DNA of 64,000 nt from positions 43,883 to 107,882 of the forward strand of contig JACKDQ010000013.1 of NCBI GenBank assembly GCA_020633415.1, in the 5' to 3' direction. The notes below the pieces were generated by a model. That model ran no database searches. It was not told where the DNA came from and worked only from the letters and a program-made list of their open reading frames with translations. The DNA is from Deltaproteobacteria bacterium. GTDB taxonomy: Bacteria > Myxococcota_A > Polyangia > GCA-2747355. Every line of letters starts with the position of its first letter. Positions within the stretch are counted from its first letter, which is position 1. Below, one piece after another: positions 41,038 to 48,684 of the stretch. The position numbers were made by a program, and so were the translations under genes.

Positions 41038-41964
41038 CTAGCTGAGCTGACCAGCGCTCACCAGAATCCAGCGCAAAGCAAAGCCGCCGATCAGCACCAT
41101 CACCGGAATCACCGCCGTCGGCCGCAGCTTGAGCGGCCGCTCAAGCAACGAAAGCGACAGCGGCACGACGAGGCCAGTGACCACGACCAGCGACCAAAAC
41201 GTCGCCGTCAACGGTCCACCGAGAAAGAGCGCCGCCGCCCGCTGCTGTGTCGCCCCGCCACTAAGCAGGCCGATCAAGAACAAGCCGATCAGTGCCAGCT
41301 CCGCCGCAATGGCCACCACATCAAGACGGCGTAGCGCACCATGAATCTGCGCACCGCGCGAGAGCAGCATCAGCGCTGCCGCGGCCGTCGAAAAGCCGGA
41401 GACGAGAAACAGCGGTCCGAGCACCGCGGAATTCCACGCCGCGCGTGCCGACAATGCCGAGAGCAGAATTCCGGTGTACACGCCGAGGCCGATGCCAGAC
41501 AAGATCGCCGCGCGCTCGACGCCAACGCGACGCGCCCTGGCAAAGCGCTGTAAACCCTCGAGGCGGCTCAGCAGCGAAAAGCGCCCACAGAGCCGGGCGA
41601 AACTCTCGCTGTCGTGCAGCGAAAGGTACATCAACACAGACACCGGATAGAATGCGACGAGCAGCCAGGCCCCCCACGACATCGGCGACGAGAGCTGAAA
41701 GCTGCCATAGAAGCGATAGACGTGGAGCTTATAGGCCAAGTCGAGCCAGAGCGCACCCATGCCGATCGACAGGGCGATCGGCGCAGCGAGGGTCGCCAGG
41801 CGAATCGCGCGCGGTTCGTCGACGCGCGACCGCAATAGTGCGGCGATAATCAACAAACCCGCGGCCAAGCCACCAAGAAACAGATAGACGGGGATTTCCC
41901 AGCCCCACATCACCGCACCCGCTGGCGTCAGCGGGTTAGTGTTCATGGTGTAGATCTCATGCAT
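41038..41964 (-). CDS. NrfD/PsrC-type membrane anchor (quinone-linked)
   Basis: 308 residues from ATG 41964, with GGAGGG eight bases upstream and one base overlap with the stop before it (TAATG). Eight to ten membrane segments; the start TPAGAVMWGWEIPVYLFLGGLAAGLL is the NrfD signature (read as two parts). PsrC-like proteins carry electrons between the quinone pool and the iron-sulfur subunit. It is the last gene of the operon. An in-frame GTG at 41973 could be a second start. Confidence 0.88.
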   Translation of the reverse strand: MHEIYTMNTNPLTPAGAVMWGWEIPVYLFLGGLAAGLLIIAALLRSRVDEPRAIRLATLAAPIALSIGMGALWLDLAYKLHVYRFYGSFQLSSPMSWGAWLLVAFYPVSVLMYLSLHDSESFARLCGRFSLLSRLEGLQRFARARRVGVERAAILSGIGLGVYTGILLSALSARAAWNSAVLGPLFLVSGFSTAAAALMLLSRGAQIHGALRRLDVVAIAAELALIGLFLIGLLSGGATQQRAAALFLGGPLTATFWSLVVVTGLVVPLSLSLLERPLKLRPTAVIPVMVLIGGFALRWILVSAGQLS

Positions 41965-43169
41965 TAGCTGCACCCTCCGCCCTTCTTCTTCTTCGGTTTG
42001 GGGGCGAAACCCGCGGCGGCCGGTGGTGGTGGCGCGGGAGGCGCGCCGGTCAGCGCCGCATGAAGTGCCGCGCGGAAACGATACGCTTCACGCTGATCAG
42101 CACTCGCCGTCGCACCGAGCGCTGGCGGTTTGGCCAACGCGTAGGCTTGCCACGCAGCGAAACCACCAGCCAGACGCAACACGCGACCGCGATAACGCAA
42201 CAGCTCAGCGGGGGCGCTCTTCAGATCGCCAGCGTCGACAACCACCAGATCAGGCTCGGGCGCTAGATACGGCACGCCGAGACGCGCGAGTTCTGTGAGC
42301 GGCACGCAACGACTTTGCGGGACGCGCTGCTTGCCGCAGGCGTCACGACTGCGCAGGTCGAACACGCGTACGGTCCATGGGCGATCGACGACGCGACGAG
42401 CCAGTTGCTCGGCGCTGATCGTTGGCAGATCAGCCGGTGGCGCGGCCGCCTCGGGACGGTTGGGCAGGGCCAGCGTGACCAGGCTGACCAGCGCAACACC
42501 GCTGAGGCCGACAAAAACGAATCGCCGCGAGCGGCGAACGCGCTGAGCCGACTCAGCGGGCGCGGCACCCTCGCGGGCAAAGATCTGCTCAACACGCTCG
42601 GCGCCGATGAACATCGCCAGGGCGATAAAGGTGACGATCGCGCCCAAGACGATCGGTGGCATCCCCAGCCAGTCGTAGAGCAAGAACGTCCCCTTCGAGC
42701 CGGCAACGTGGAAGTCAGCCAGCAGCGGAAAGACCTCGCCATAGATCAGCGACCCGACGATCACGCCGCCGAAGGTCACCATCCCGTCGATATTTCCCGA
42801 GGCTGCGGCGACGAGAGACGTCCCCGGGCAATAGCCCGACAGAATAAAACCCATACCCAGCAGCAGGCCACCGACCAGCATCGGCCAAATGTAGGTCGCA
42901 CTGACCACCGACTGGGCCAATGCCGCAAGATCGACCAGGCCAACGCCGGCAGCGATCAGCGTGCCGAGCATCGCCGTGATGATCGCCGAAAACATCACCT
43001 TGAACACCGTCATGTCACGGAGGAAAAACTGCGCGGCGAGTTTGTCGGCCCGACCAAAACCCGCGCGCTCAAGCACGAAGCCGAAACAGAACCCCAGCAC
43101 CACGGCGATCACCAAGCCGAATTCGCGGTGTTCGGCGATCAACGCGGAAAATGGCAATGCAGCGCTCAT
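41964..43169 (-). CDS. YeeE/YedE sulfur transporter fused to a rhodanese-like domain
   Basis: 401 residues, starting by ATGA overlap with the gene before. Residues 1-200 hold about seven membrane helices with the family motif SGYCPGTSLVAAASG; such proteins import thiosulfate (TsuA) or related sulfur species through conserved cysteines. A further helix (about 225-245) leads to a rhodanese-like domain: RVFDLRSRDACGKQ, then LVVVDAGDLKSAPAEL where active rhodaneses have a Cys (VVYCRSG type), and LRLAGGFAAWQA. The catalytic Cys is thus replaced by Asp. The C-terminus is Pro/Ala-rich and ends PKPKKKKGGGCS, with a Cys one residue from the end. It probably receives sulfur at this or another Cys. Confidence 0.85.
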   Translation of the reverse strand: MSAALPFSALIAEHREFGLVIAVVLGFCFGFVLERAGFGRADKLAAQFFLRDMTVFKVMFSAIITAMLGTLIAAGVGLVDLAALAQSVVSATYIWPMLVGGLLLGMGFILSGYCPGTSLVAAASGNIDGMVTFGGVIVGSLIYGEVFPLLADFHVAGSKGTFLLYDWLGMPPIVLGAIVTFIALAMFIGAERVEQIFAREGAAPAESAQRVRRSRRFVFVGLSGVALVSLVTLALPNRPEAAAPPADLPTISAEQLARRVVDRPWTVRVFDLRSRDACGKQRVPQSRCVPLTELARLGVPYLAPEPDLVVVDAGDLKSAPAELLRYRGRVLRLAGGFAAWQAYALAKPPALGATASADQREAYRFRAALHAALTGAPPAPPPPAAAGFAPKPKKKKGGGCS

Positions 43170-43675
43170 GACCACTGCCTCCTGACGAAATAGGCCAGGC
43201 CATAGCCGCCGGCAAACACCGCCAGCATGAAGACCCAGGAACCAACTGAAAGCATCGCGCCACCGGTCAGCGCTTGCCCCGAGGTGCAACCGCGCGCCAT
43301 CCGCGCAGCCATCCCCATCACGACGCCACCACCGACGGCAAAGCTGAGGCGGGTCACGACACGAACGCCCGCGCCACGGATCACTTGGCGCTTTAGCCGA
43401 CCTGCGGTGTATGCGGCAACCGCGCCACCAAGCAACACGCCGAGCAGTTCAAAGACGAACCAATTGTCCAACGGGTTGCCCTGCAGATAGCCCTTCATAT
43501 GGGCGTTACCGGCGACATGCAGTGGCGCAACTGCAGCGAGAGCCTTGATGCCGATCCGGTTGGCGGCGCCGGAGGCGCCCAAACCGTTACCCATGATCAG
43601 AAACGTCGAGAGCAACACCAGCCCCAAGGCCACGCCAGCGACATACGGATTCCAAAAGCGCTTTGAGCGGTCCAT
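43166..43675 (-). CDS. Small YeeE/YedE family sulfur transporter
   Basis: 169 residues, ATG 43675 behind AAGGAGG, overlapping the ferredoxin stop (TGATG). Four to five membrane helices; the family motif is MARGCTSGQALTGGAML with its Cys. Half-size YeeE proteins occur as pairs with a larger one, as in PmpA/PmpB, and probably form one transporter. Its stop overlaps the next gene's start by four bases. Confidence 0.85.
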   Translation of the reverse strand: MDRSKRFWNPYVAGVALGLVLLSTFLIMGNGLGASGAANRIGIKALAAVAPLHVAGNAHMKGYLQGNPLDNWFVFELLGVLLGGAVAAYTAGRLKRQVIRGAGVRVVTRLSFAVGGGVVMGMAARMARGCTSGQALTGGAMLSVGSWVFMLAVFAGGYGLAYFVRRQWS

Positions 43676-44253
43676 CACTGACCTCCTTTAGCCAGGATGT
43701 AGAGGTTGGGCCGACAGCCAGCCTCTTCTTTGAGTTTTCGATGAGCGCGACTGGCCAGCAGACGCCCCAACGAACCTTGGGGATCATCGGCATCACCGAA
43801 GGTCAACGCATTGGTCGGACAGATCTCGACACACGCCGGGTCCTGGCCGCGCGCGGTTCGATGGGCGCAAAAGGTGCACTTGTCGACGTAGCCCTTCGGA
43901 TGCACGTAGCGCGCGCCATAGGGACAGGCGACCACGCAAGCCTTGCATCCGGTGCATTTGTTCTGCGCGACGAGTACCGTCCCGCCTTCGGCGACGTGAC
44001 TAGCCCCCGTCGGACAGGCCGCTACACACGGCGGATTGCTGCAATGATGGCAGCGCTCCGAGCGAAACTCGCGCTGCAAGTTCGGATAACGCCCGCGGAT
44101 CTCATCGACGATCCAGTCGCGAAACGCACCCTCAGGGACCTCGTTTTCCGCCTTGCACGCCAACACACACGCGGCGCAGCCAACACATTGTCTGGGATCC
44201 ATCGCCATCGCGTACCGCTTTTGGCGACGACGCTTGCCGGTTTTCGCACTCAT
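43675..44253 (-). CDS. 4Fe-4S ferredoxin-type electron transfer subunit (PsrB/NrfC-like)
   Basis: 192 residues with 16 cysteines in four cluster motifs: QCVGCAACVLACK, RCHHCSNPPCVAACP, KCTGCKACVVACPYG and KCTFCAHR with PACVEICPTNAL. This is the standard four-cluster subunit between a molybdoenzyme and a PsrC/NrfD membrane anchor. No Tat signal of its own, so it is carried with the catalytic subunit. Overlaps psrA-like stop by four bases. Confidence 0.93.
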   Translation of the reverse strand: MSAKTGKRRRQKRYAMAMDPRQCVGCAACVLACKAENEVPEGAFRDWIVDEIRGRYPNLQREFRSERCHHCSNPPCVAACPTGASHVAEGGTVLVAQNKCTGCKACVVACPYGARYVHPKGYVDKCTFCAHRTARGQDPACVEICPTNALTFGDADDPQGSLGRLLASRAHRKLKEEAGCRPNLYILAKGGQ

Positions 44254-46481
44254 GCCGCAGCCTCCGCCTTCTCGACGCGCACGAAGTTAACGTTCATGCC
44301 GGTACCACCCATGATCGGGTCAACCTTGAAACGGGTCACCATGCGGTTGTCCGCGGCGCCACGGCCGTGGGCAAAGCGCAGCCCCTTGGCGGTGTGACCG
44401 TAACCATGAACCATGTAGACGCAGTCACCGCGGATCGCTTGCGTCACGCGCGCGCGGATCGGCTGCGACTTGACCCCATCTTGGTTGACCAGCACGACGC
44501 GCTGACCCGTCTTGAGCGGCTCGTCCTCGAAGCCCGGTATCCGTCGCGCCGCGTCGGCGTTGATCCAGAGTTCGTTTTCCGCATAGACCTCGGAAAGGAA
44601 GCGGTTGTTGGTCGTACGACCAAAGGTGTGAGCCGGCGTGCGACCGAACAACAAGCGGAACATGCCAAACGGCGGCTCCTGCGGTGGAACAAATTCGGGA
44701 ATCGGATGAAACCCGAGCTTCTTGAGCGGCTCGGAGTAGAGCTCGATCTTCTTGCTTTCGGTGTCAAACGACAGACCGAGGCCTTCCTCCTCACACACCG
44801 GCGTCGTCTTACCGAGCAGCACACCGTCGCGTCGCAGCTTGTCGTAGTCGTAGCCACCGAGCTCGATGCGCTTCTTGCTGTATTCGGCGGCGCTCGGGTA
44901 AGCAAAGAAGTCAGCGAGGCCCAGGCGCTTGCCCAATTCCCGCGCGATCCACCAGCCCGGCTTCGACGCATACATCGGTCGCACAACTTCTTGGCGCATC
45001 GCGATGAACGGTTGCTTGTAATAGGGGTTCCAAAGGTCATCGTCGCGCTCGAGATAGGTGCACTCGGGAAGCACAACGTCGGCCCAACCGGCGATCTCGA
45101 CGGGCAGCACCTCGACGACGACGAGAAAATCGAGCTTCTGGATCGCCTTGATCGTACGTCGCGCATCGGGCAGCGATTGAATCAGGTTGGTGCCATAGAC
45201 CATCCAGCCATGCAGATCATAGGCGGCTTGCGGCGTGATCGTCGCGTCGCAAAGGCCCGAGGCCAGGGTTTCGTCGGCGAGCGGATAACTCGAGGCACCG
45301 CGATCAGCTCTGGCCGTGTCAGTGTGTGCATACTTTGGCCCCGGGTAGGGCGGCAGCGACATGTTCGATGGCAAGATGAAACCACCGCGTCGCCCCCACG
45401 AGCCGAGCAGCGCACTGAGGATCGCCATCGCCCGCACGCGCTGGGTATCGTCGCCATACCAAGTGGCGTGACGCCCCGGATGGATCAGCGAAGCCGGACG
45501 CGCCGCTGCCATCGCACGGGCGGAGCGACGGATCAGTTCCGGCTCGATGCCGGTCAGCGGATAGGCCCAGTCCGGCGTCTTGTCGGCGACGTGCGCCTTT
45601 AGTTCGGCGAAGCCCTTGGTGTGCTTGTCGACGTAGCTCTTGTCGTAGCGTTCCTCTTCGATCAGGACGTTGATCCAAGCCAAGAGCAGCGCGATGTCCG
45701 TGCCCGGCTTGATCGGCAGCCAATATTTCGCCTTGCTCGCCGCCACCGAAAAGCGCGGATCGACCACGATCAGATCAGCACCGCGTTCGATCGCCCGCGC
45801 CAAGTCTTGCACCGTGGTGTTGTGCATGTTCTCGCCGAGGTGATTGCCGATCAGCGTAATGCAGCGCGCGTTCTCGGTGTCGATCGCCTCGGGTGAGCCC
45901 ACGCCCTGGCCAAAGGTCAGGCTGTAACCCACCTCACGCGGTCCGCGGCATTGGGCGTAAGAGGGCGCCGCGATATTGGGCGATCCATAGGACTTAAACA
46001 GATGTTTGAACCACGATCCGCCGAAACCGTGAGTGAATAGCGCCATCGCCTCAGGGCCATGCTTCTTGCGAATCGCCAGCATGCCTTCGGCAACGCGATC
46101 GAGCGCGGCGTCCCAAGAGGCGGTTACGAAACGGTCGCTCCCTCGCGAGCCCTGTCGGATCAGCGGCTGCTTTAGCCGATCGGGGTCGTAGAGCAGCCCG
46201 GTTCCTCCAGTGCCACGCGGACAGAGCCGCCCCCGCGACAGCGGATGCTTCGGGTTGCCGACGATCTTCGTCACGCGACCGTTCTTTTTGTGCGCCAAGA
46301 CCCCGCATTTCCAAAAGCACAGCTCGCAAAACGTCGGGATCACCTGGTCGCCATCGGTGTCGGCGTGCGCCACGTGCCCAGAATCGATCCCCCACCAGTT
46401 GCTCACGGCTCCCGAGCCGAGTGTCGCCGCCGCTGTGCCGCCTGCGCTGATCTTGAGAAATTGCCTTCTGCTAACAGACAT
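44250..46481 (-). CDS. Molybdopterin oxidoreductase, PsrA/PhsA-like catalytic subunit
   Basis: 743 residues. A Tat signal (SRRQFLKISAGG) targets it to the periplasm folded with its cofactor. The 4Fe-4S ligands are Cys52, Cys55, Cys59 (FCELCFWKCGV) and Cys87 (RLCPRG). The Mo ligand is most likely Cys178 (SYAQCRGPREVG), near Cys173 of Thermus PsrA. The later FGRTPAHTFGRTTNN is the usual C-terminal pterin region. The family reduces polysulfide, thiosulfate or tetrathionate, or oxidises sulfite (SoeA); arsenate/arsenite relatives exist too. The neighbouring sulfur transporters favour a sulfur substrate. Confidence 0.88.
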   Translation of the reverse strand: MSVSRRQFLKISAGGTAAATLGSGAVSNWWGIDSGHVAHADTDGDQVIPTFCELCFWKCGVLAHKKNGRVTKIVGNPKHPLSRGRLCPRGTGGTGLLYDPDRLKQPLIRQGSRGSDRFVTASWDAALDRVAEGMLAIRKKHGPEAMALFTHGFGGSWFKHLFKSYGSPNIAAPSYAQCRGPREVGYSLTFGQGVGSPEAIDTENARCITLIGNHLGENMHNTTVQDLARAIERGADLIVVDPRFSVAASKAKYWLPIKPGTDIALLLAWINVLIEEERYDKSYVDKHTKGFAELKAHVADKTPDWAYPLTGIEPELIRRSARAMAAARPASLIHPGRHATWYGDDTQRVRAMAILSALLGSWGRRGGFILPSNMSLPPYPGPKYAHTDTARADRGASSYPLADETLASGLCDATITPQAAYDLHGWMVYGTNLIQSLPDARRTIKAIQKLDFLVVVEVLPVEIAGWADVVLPECTYLERDDDLWNPYYKQPFIAMRQEVVRPMYASKPGWWIARELGKRLGLADFFAYPSAAEYSKKRIELGGYDYDKLRRDGVLLGKTTPVCEEEGLGLSFDTESKKIELYSEPLKKLGFHPIPEFVPPQEPPFGMFRLLFGRTPAHTFGRTTNNRFLSEVYAENELWINADAARRIPGFEDEPLKTGQRVVLVNQDGVKSQPIRARVTQAIRGDCVYMVHGYGHTAKGLRFAHGRGAADNRMVTRFKVDPIMGGTGMNVNFVRVEKAEAAA

Positions 46482-46532
46482 TGCTAACTCCTTGCCCGCG
46501 CGCGAGGCGCCGCGCGCCGGGATAAGCGTGGG

Positions 46533-46871
46533 CTAAAAGCGGATCGTGCAGCCTTCCATGCAGTGAACGAGTTGCCGCAAGCGGGGCTCAGCCAAATGGT
46601 AGTTCGCGTAGCCGCCGCTTCGTTCGACCCGAACCACACCGCGCATCCGCAAAATGCGCAGCTGCTGCGAGATCACTGCTTGCTTTTCGCAAAGCAGATC
46701 GCTCAGCGCGGTCACGTGACGCGGCTCGACGCAGAGCAAGCTAACGATCCGCAGTCGCAACGGATGCGCCAAGGCCTTGAGCACCTCGGCGCAAAAGACC
46801 GCGCGCTGCGTGTCGGCGCCAAGCCGTTCACCGACGTTTTCCGGGGGCTGGTAACTGATCTCTACGGTCAC
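46533..46871 (-). CDS. ArsR/SmtB-family transcription regulator, cysteine-rich
   Basis: 112 residues from GTG 46871 with AGGA upstream. The winged helix is complete: LKALAHPLRLRIVSLLC, VTALSDLLCEKQAVISQQL (recognition helix) and MRGVVRVERSGGYANYHL. Cysteines at 27, 47, 61, 104 and 108 are suitable for thiol sensing; they are close to, not exactly at, the positions used by the persulfide sensors BigR/SqrR. It is the first gene of the operon, 51 bases before the molybdoenzyme. In Serratia and Xylella, similar regulators control YeeE-type transporters, supporting a sulfide/persulfide-responsive repressor. Confidence 0.85.
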   Translation of the reverse strand: MTVEISYQPPENVGERLGADTQRAVFCAEVLKALAHPLRLRIVSLLCVEPRHVTALSDLLCEKQAVISQQLRILRMRGVVRVERSGGYANYHLAEPRLRQLVHCMEGCTIRF

Positions 46872-46891
46872 GATTCCGTCCTTGCTGCTAC

Positions 46892-46947
46892 ATCGCTATC
46901 TAGCGATATCACTATATCCATATAGCAACAGCCATACCGATTCGTAA
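46892..46947 (-). promoter_or_regulatory. Promoter with two palindromes upstream of the ArsR-psr operon
   Basis: On the minus strand a -35 TTACGA (46942-46947) and a -10 TATATG (46919-46924) are 17 bases apart. Palindrome CTATAT-CC-ATATAG (46912-46925) covers the -10; palindrome ATCGCTA-TC-TAGCGAT (46892-46907) lies just downstream, before the GTG start. Both are perfect and AT-rich, unlike the surrounding sequence. They are strong candidates for autorepression by the ArsR-type protein. Confidence 0.6.
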
Positions 46948-47231
46948 CCATCTGTAATTAGAGGTATCTACTGCGAGCTCAGATCTCGAAATGGGTCAAA
47001 TCGACACGGATCTTTGTGATCGGCGCGGGAAGGCGTCGCAGAGCGACCCGCTCACGCCGTGCAGGGGTGCCCTGGCAACTCACCCCGCGGTGCAAGGGAC
47101 TTCGGCTGTCAGCAGATCTCTGATGCAGCTATCTAAGCCACTGAAATCTGGCGTCATGCATTCGGCACGATAATTGGATTAACGGCGGCGACGGCCGAGC
47201 CGGAGGCTGTCAGTTGGGAGAAAGACACGAA
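46948..47231. other. Divergent intergenic region, no gene seen
   Basis: About 280 bases between the psr operon promoter and the next lipoprotein gene. A 60-codon frame in it has no ribosome site or recognisable content. The GGAGAAAG just before 47232 is the ribosome site of the lipoprotein gene. Confidence 0.35.
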
Positions 47232-47831
47232 ATGAATCGACGAGCTGTGTTGTCCGCCCTGGGTCTCGCCTTCGCGCTCAGCGCCTGCGCCCCCCTTGCC
47301 GACAATGGGCAACTTGAGGACAGCCCCCAGGGCAAAGCCGAGCTACCCGCCGGCGGTCAGCTGCCCAAACCGGTGCTCAAAGCCCTCGACGCCTTCCCGA
47401 TGCATAAGCGTCTGGCTGCGCGGAGCAGCAGCGAAGGCCTCTGGCTGCGAATCGACAGCGAAGGCACGTTTAGCGGCCAACTCGGCTTGGAGGCTCTGGG
47501 CACGGCAGAGGTCAAGGTCTACTTGCAGAAATACTCGGCGAGCGGCGAGCCTGCCTACGCCGAAACGCCAGCCTGGAGTCGCAACGCCGGCGAGATCACG
47601 ACGGTCTCCGCAGGAGAAGTTGTCAGCCTGACCATCCGCAACGCCGGCAAGAGCAGCGAGCTGCGTCAGGACATCGCGGCCTATCGCGCGGCGATCGCGG
47701 CGGGCGCCACGCCGTCAACAGCGCTGAGCAGCGCGATGCTGGGACGCTGGGCGGTGGTCGTGCATAGCGGCGGCGACGCACCGGCGCACAGCGGCGTGAT
47801 CGGCATTTGTGGCGTCGACGGGAAGTGCTAG
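47232..47831 (+). CDS. Lipoprotein of unknown function
   Basis: 199 residues from ATG 47232 (GGAGAAAG upstream; an upstream in-frame start lacks the signal position). The signal ends LALSAC or AFALSAC, with lipobox Cys about 19. The mature protein has a beta-rich middle (ARSSSEGLWLRIDSEG, TAEVKVYLQKY) and a helical end with GICGVDGKC at the C-terminus. First of a lipoprotein/exported protein group on the plus strand; the next gene starts 25 bases before its stop, an overlap suggesting co-translation. Confidence 0.65.
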   Translation: MNRRAVLSALGLAFALSACAPLADNGQLEDSPQGKAELPAGGQLPKPVLKALDAFPMHKRLAARSSSEGLWLRIDSEGTFSGQLGLEALGTAEVKVYLQKYSASGEPAYAETPAWSRNAGEITTVSAGEVVSLTIRNAGKSSELRQDIAAYRAAIAAGATPSTALSSAMLGRWAVVVHSGGDAPAHSGVIGICGVDGKC

Positions 47832-48544
47832 GCGCGACGGGCAGATCGGCGGGCGCGGCCACTCGGTCGTCGCGCGCGGCGCGCGATCGCGCCTTGCTGC
47901 TGGCACTGCTGCTCGGCTTGACGGCCTGCGGGGGACCACTCGACGACCTCAGCTCGCCTTGGGAAACACCGGGGAAAGCCGAGCCACCGAGCGAGCACGC
48001 CTACAGTGCCGACGAACTGCAAAGATACCGCGTGTCCTTGGCCGGCCTGTCGATCGACCAAAGCTGGCTCGAGACGCAAGAACCGCGGCCGAATAACCCG
48101 CGCTTCGAAATCACGATGCGCAGCTTTCCGCCCGGGCAAAACCCCTATACCCAATATGGCTTCGATAGCGGGCGCATGTGGCAGCTGGTCTACCGCCAAC
48201 AGGGGCTGACCTTTGCGCCGTCGACTAGCGCTCCGTCGAGGGACGTGCCGCGCCATCGGCTGACCGGTTCCGACTACGAGCTCGACCCGACCGGCAAACC
48301 ACAACTGCTGCGCCCAAAGGGGCCGCGACGGTTCTGGTTCAAGGTCATCTACTGCCCCACCGCGTGGTGTCTGCTCGGCCAAGTCTTCGTCGACAGCTGT
48401 GTCGCACAGGTCCGGCGCGATCAACTGCCGGGCGCCGGCGCGACTAAGCTCATTCCGCTGACCTGCGGCACGTCGGACTTTGCCGTGACCGACTACCTCT
48501 CATCGATCAAGCTCCGCATTCAACACCTGCCCCAAACAGACTGA
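47807..48544 (+). CDS. Lipoprotein of unknown function
   Basis: 245 residues. The basic N-terminus and core LLLALLLGLTAC give a lipobox Cys at about 41, long for a signal; an internal start could shorten it, but none is better placed. The mature part contains ITMRSFPPGQNPYTQYGFDS and a Cys-containing C-terminal region (VIYCPTAWCLLGQVFVDSC) that could form disulfides. Overlaps the upstream gene by 25 bases, so the two may make paired surface proteins. Confidence 0.6.
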   Translation: MWRRREVLGATGRSAGAATRSSRAARDRALLLALLLGLTACGGPLDDLSSPWETPGKAEPPSEHAYSADELQRYRVSLAGLSIDQSWLETQEPRPNNPRFEITMRSFPPGQNPYTQYGFDSGRMWQLVYRQQGLTFAPSTSAPSRDVPRHRLTGSDYELDPTGKPQLLRPKGPRRFWFKVIYCPTAWCLLGQVFVDSCVAQVRRDQLPGAGATKLIPLTCGTSDFAVTDYLSSIKLRIQHLPQTD

Positions 48545-48672
48545 GCCAGCTCGGCCACCTGGGCCGCCGTGTCGCGATAAACCTGACAGGTCGCGCGCAG
48601 GTCGCGGGCTCGATCGCCGAGCCGGGCAGCGATCGGCGTGGCACGCCGTTTGTAATACGGATGGCCAGCCAT
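48520..48672 (-). CDS. Possible small protein, 50 residues, antisense to the lipoprotein end
   Basis: A minus-strand frame from ATG 48672 reads MAGHPYYKRRATPIAARLGD and continues with RDLRATCQVYRDTAAQVAEL. The composition is protein-like (mixed helix, few repeats), unlike the Arg/Ser-rich shadows elsewhere. There is no ribosome site, and its end overlaps the preceding gene. It could also be a fragment of a lost gene. Confidence 0.2.
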   Translation of the reverse strand: MAGHPYYKRRATPIAARLGDRARDLRATCQVYRDTAAQVAELAQSVWGRC

Positions 48673-48684
48673 AGGAGACGAACG

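Noticed and set aside
42315..43193. Plus-strand 292-codon frame across the YeeE-rhodanese gene
   Set aside because: Composition rich in Arg, Gln, His and Asp; no motif; opposite strand is a well-supported operon.
44367..45602. Plus-strand 411-codon frame across the molybdoenzyme gene
   Set aside because: Shadow; the minus strand encodes the complete molybdopterin oxidoreductase with Tat signal.
46991..47173. 60-codon frame between the psr promoter and the lipoprotein gene
   Set aside because: No ribosome site, no signal, no motif.
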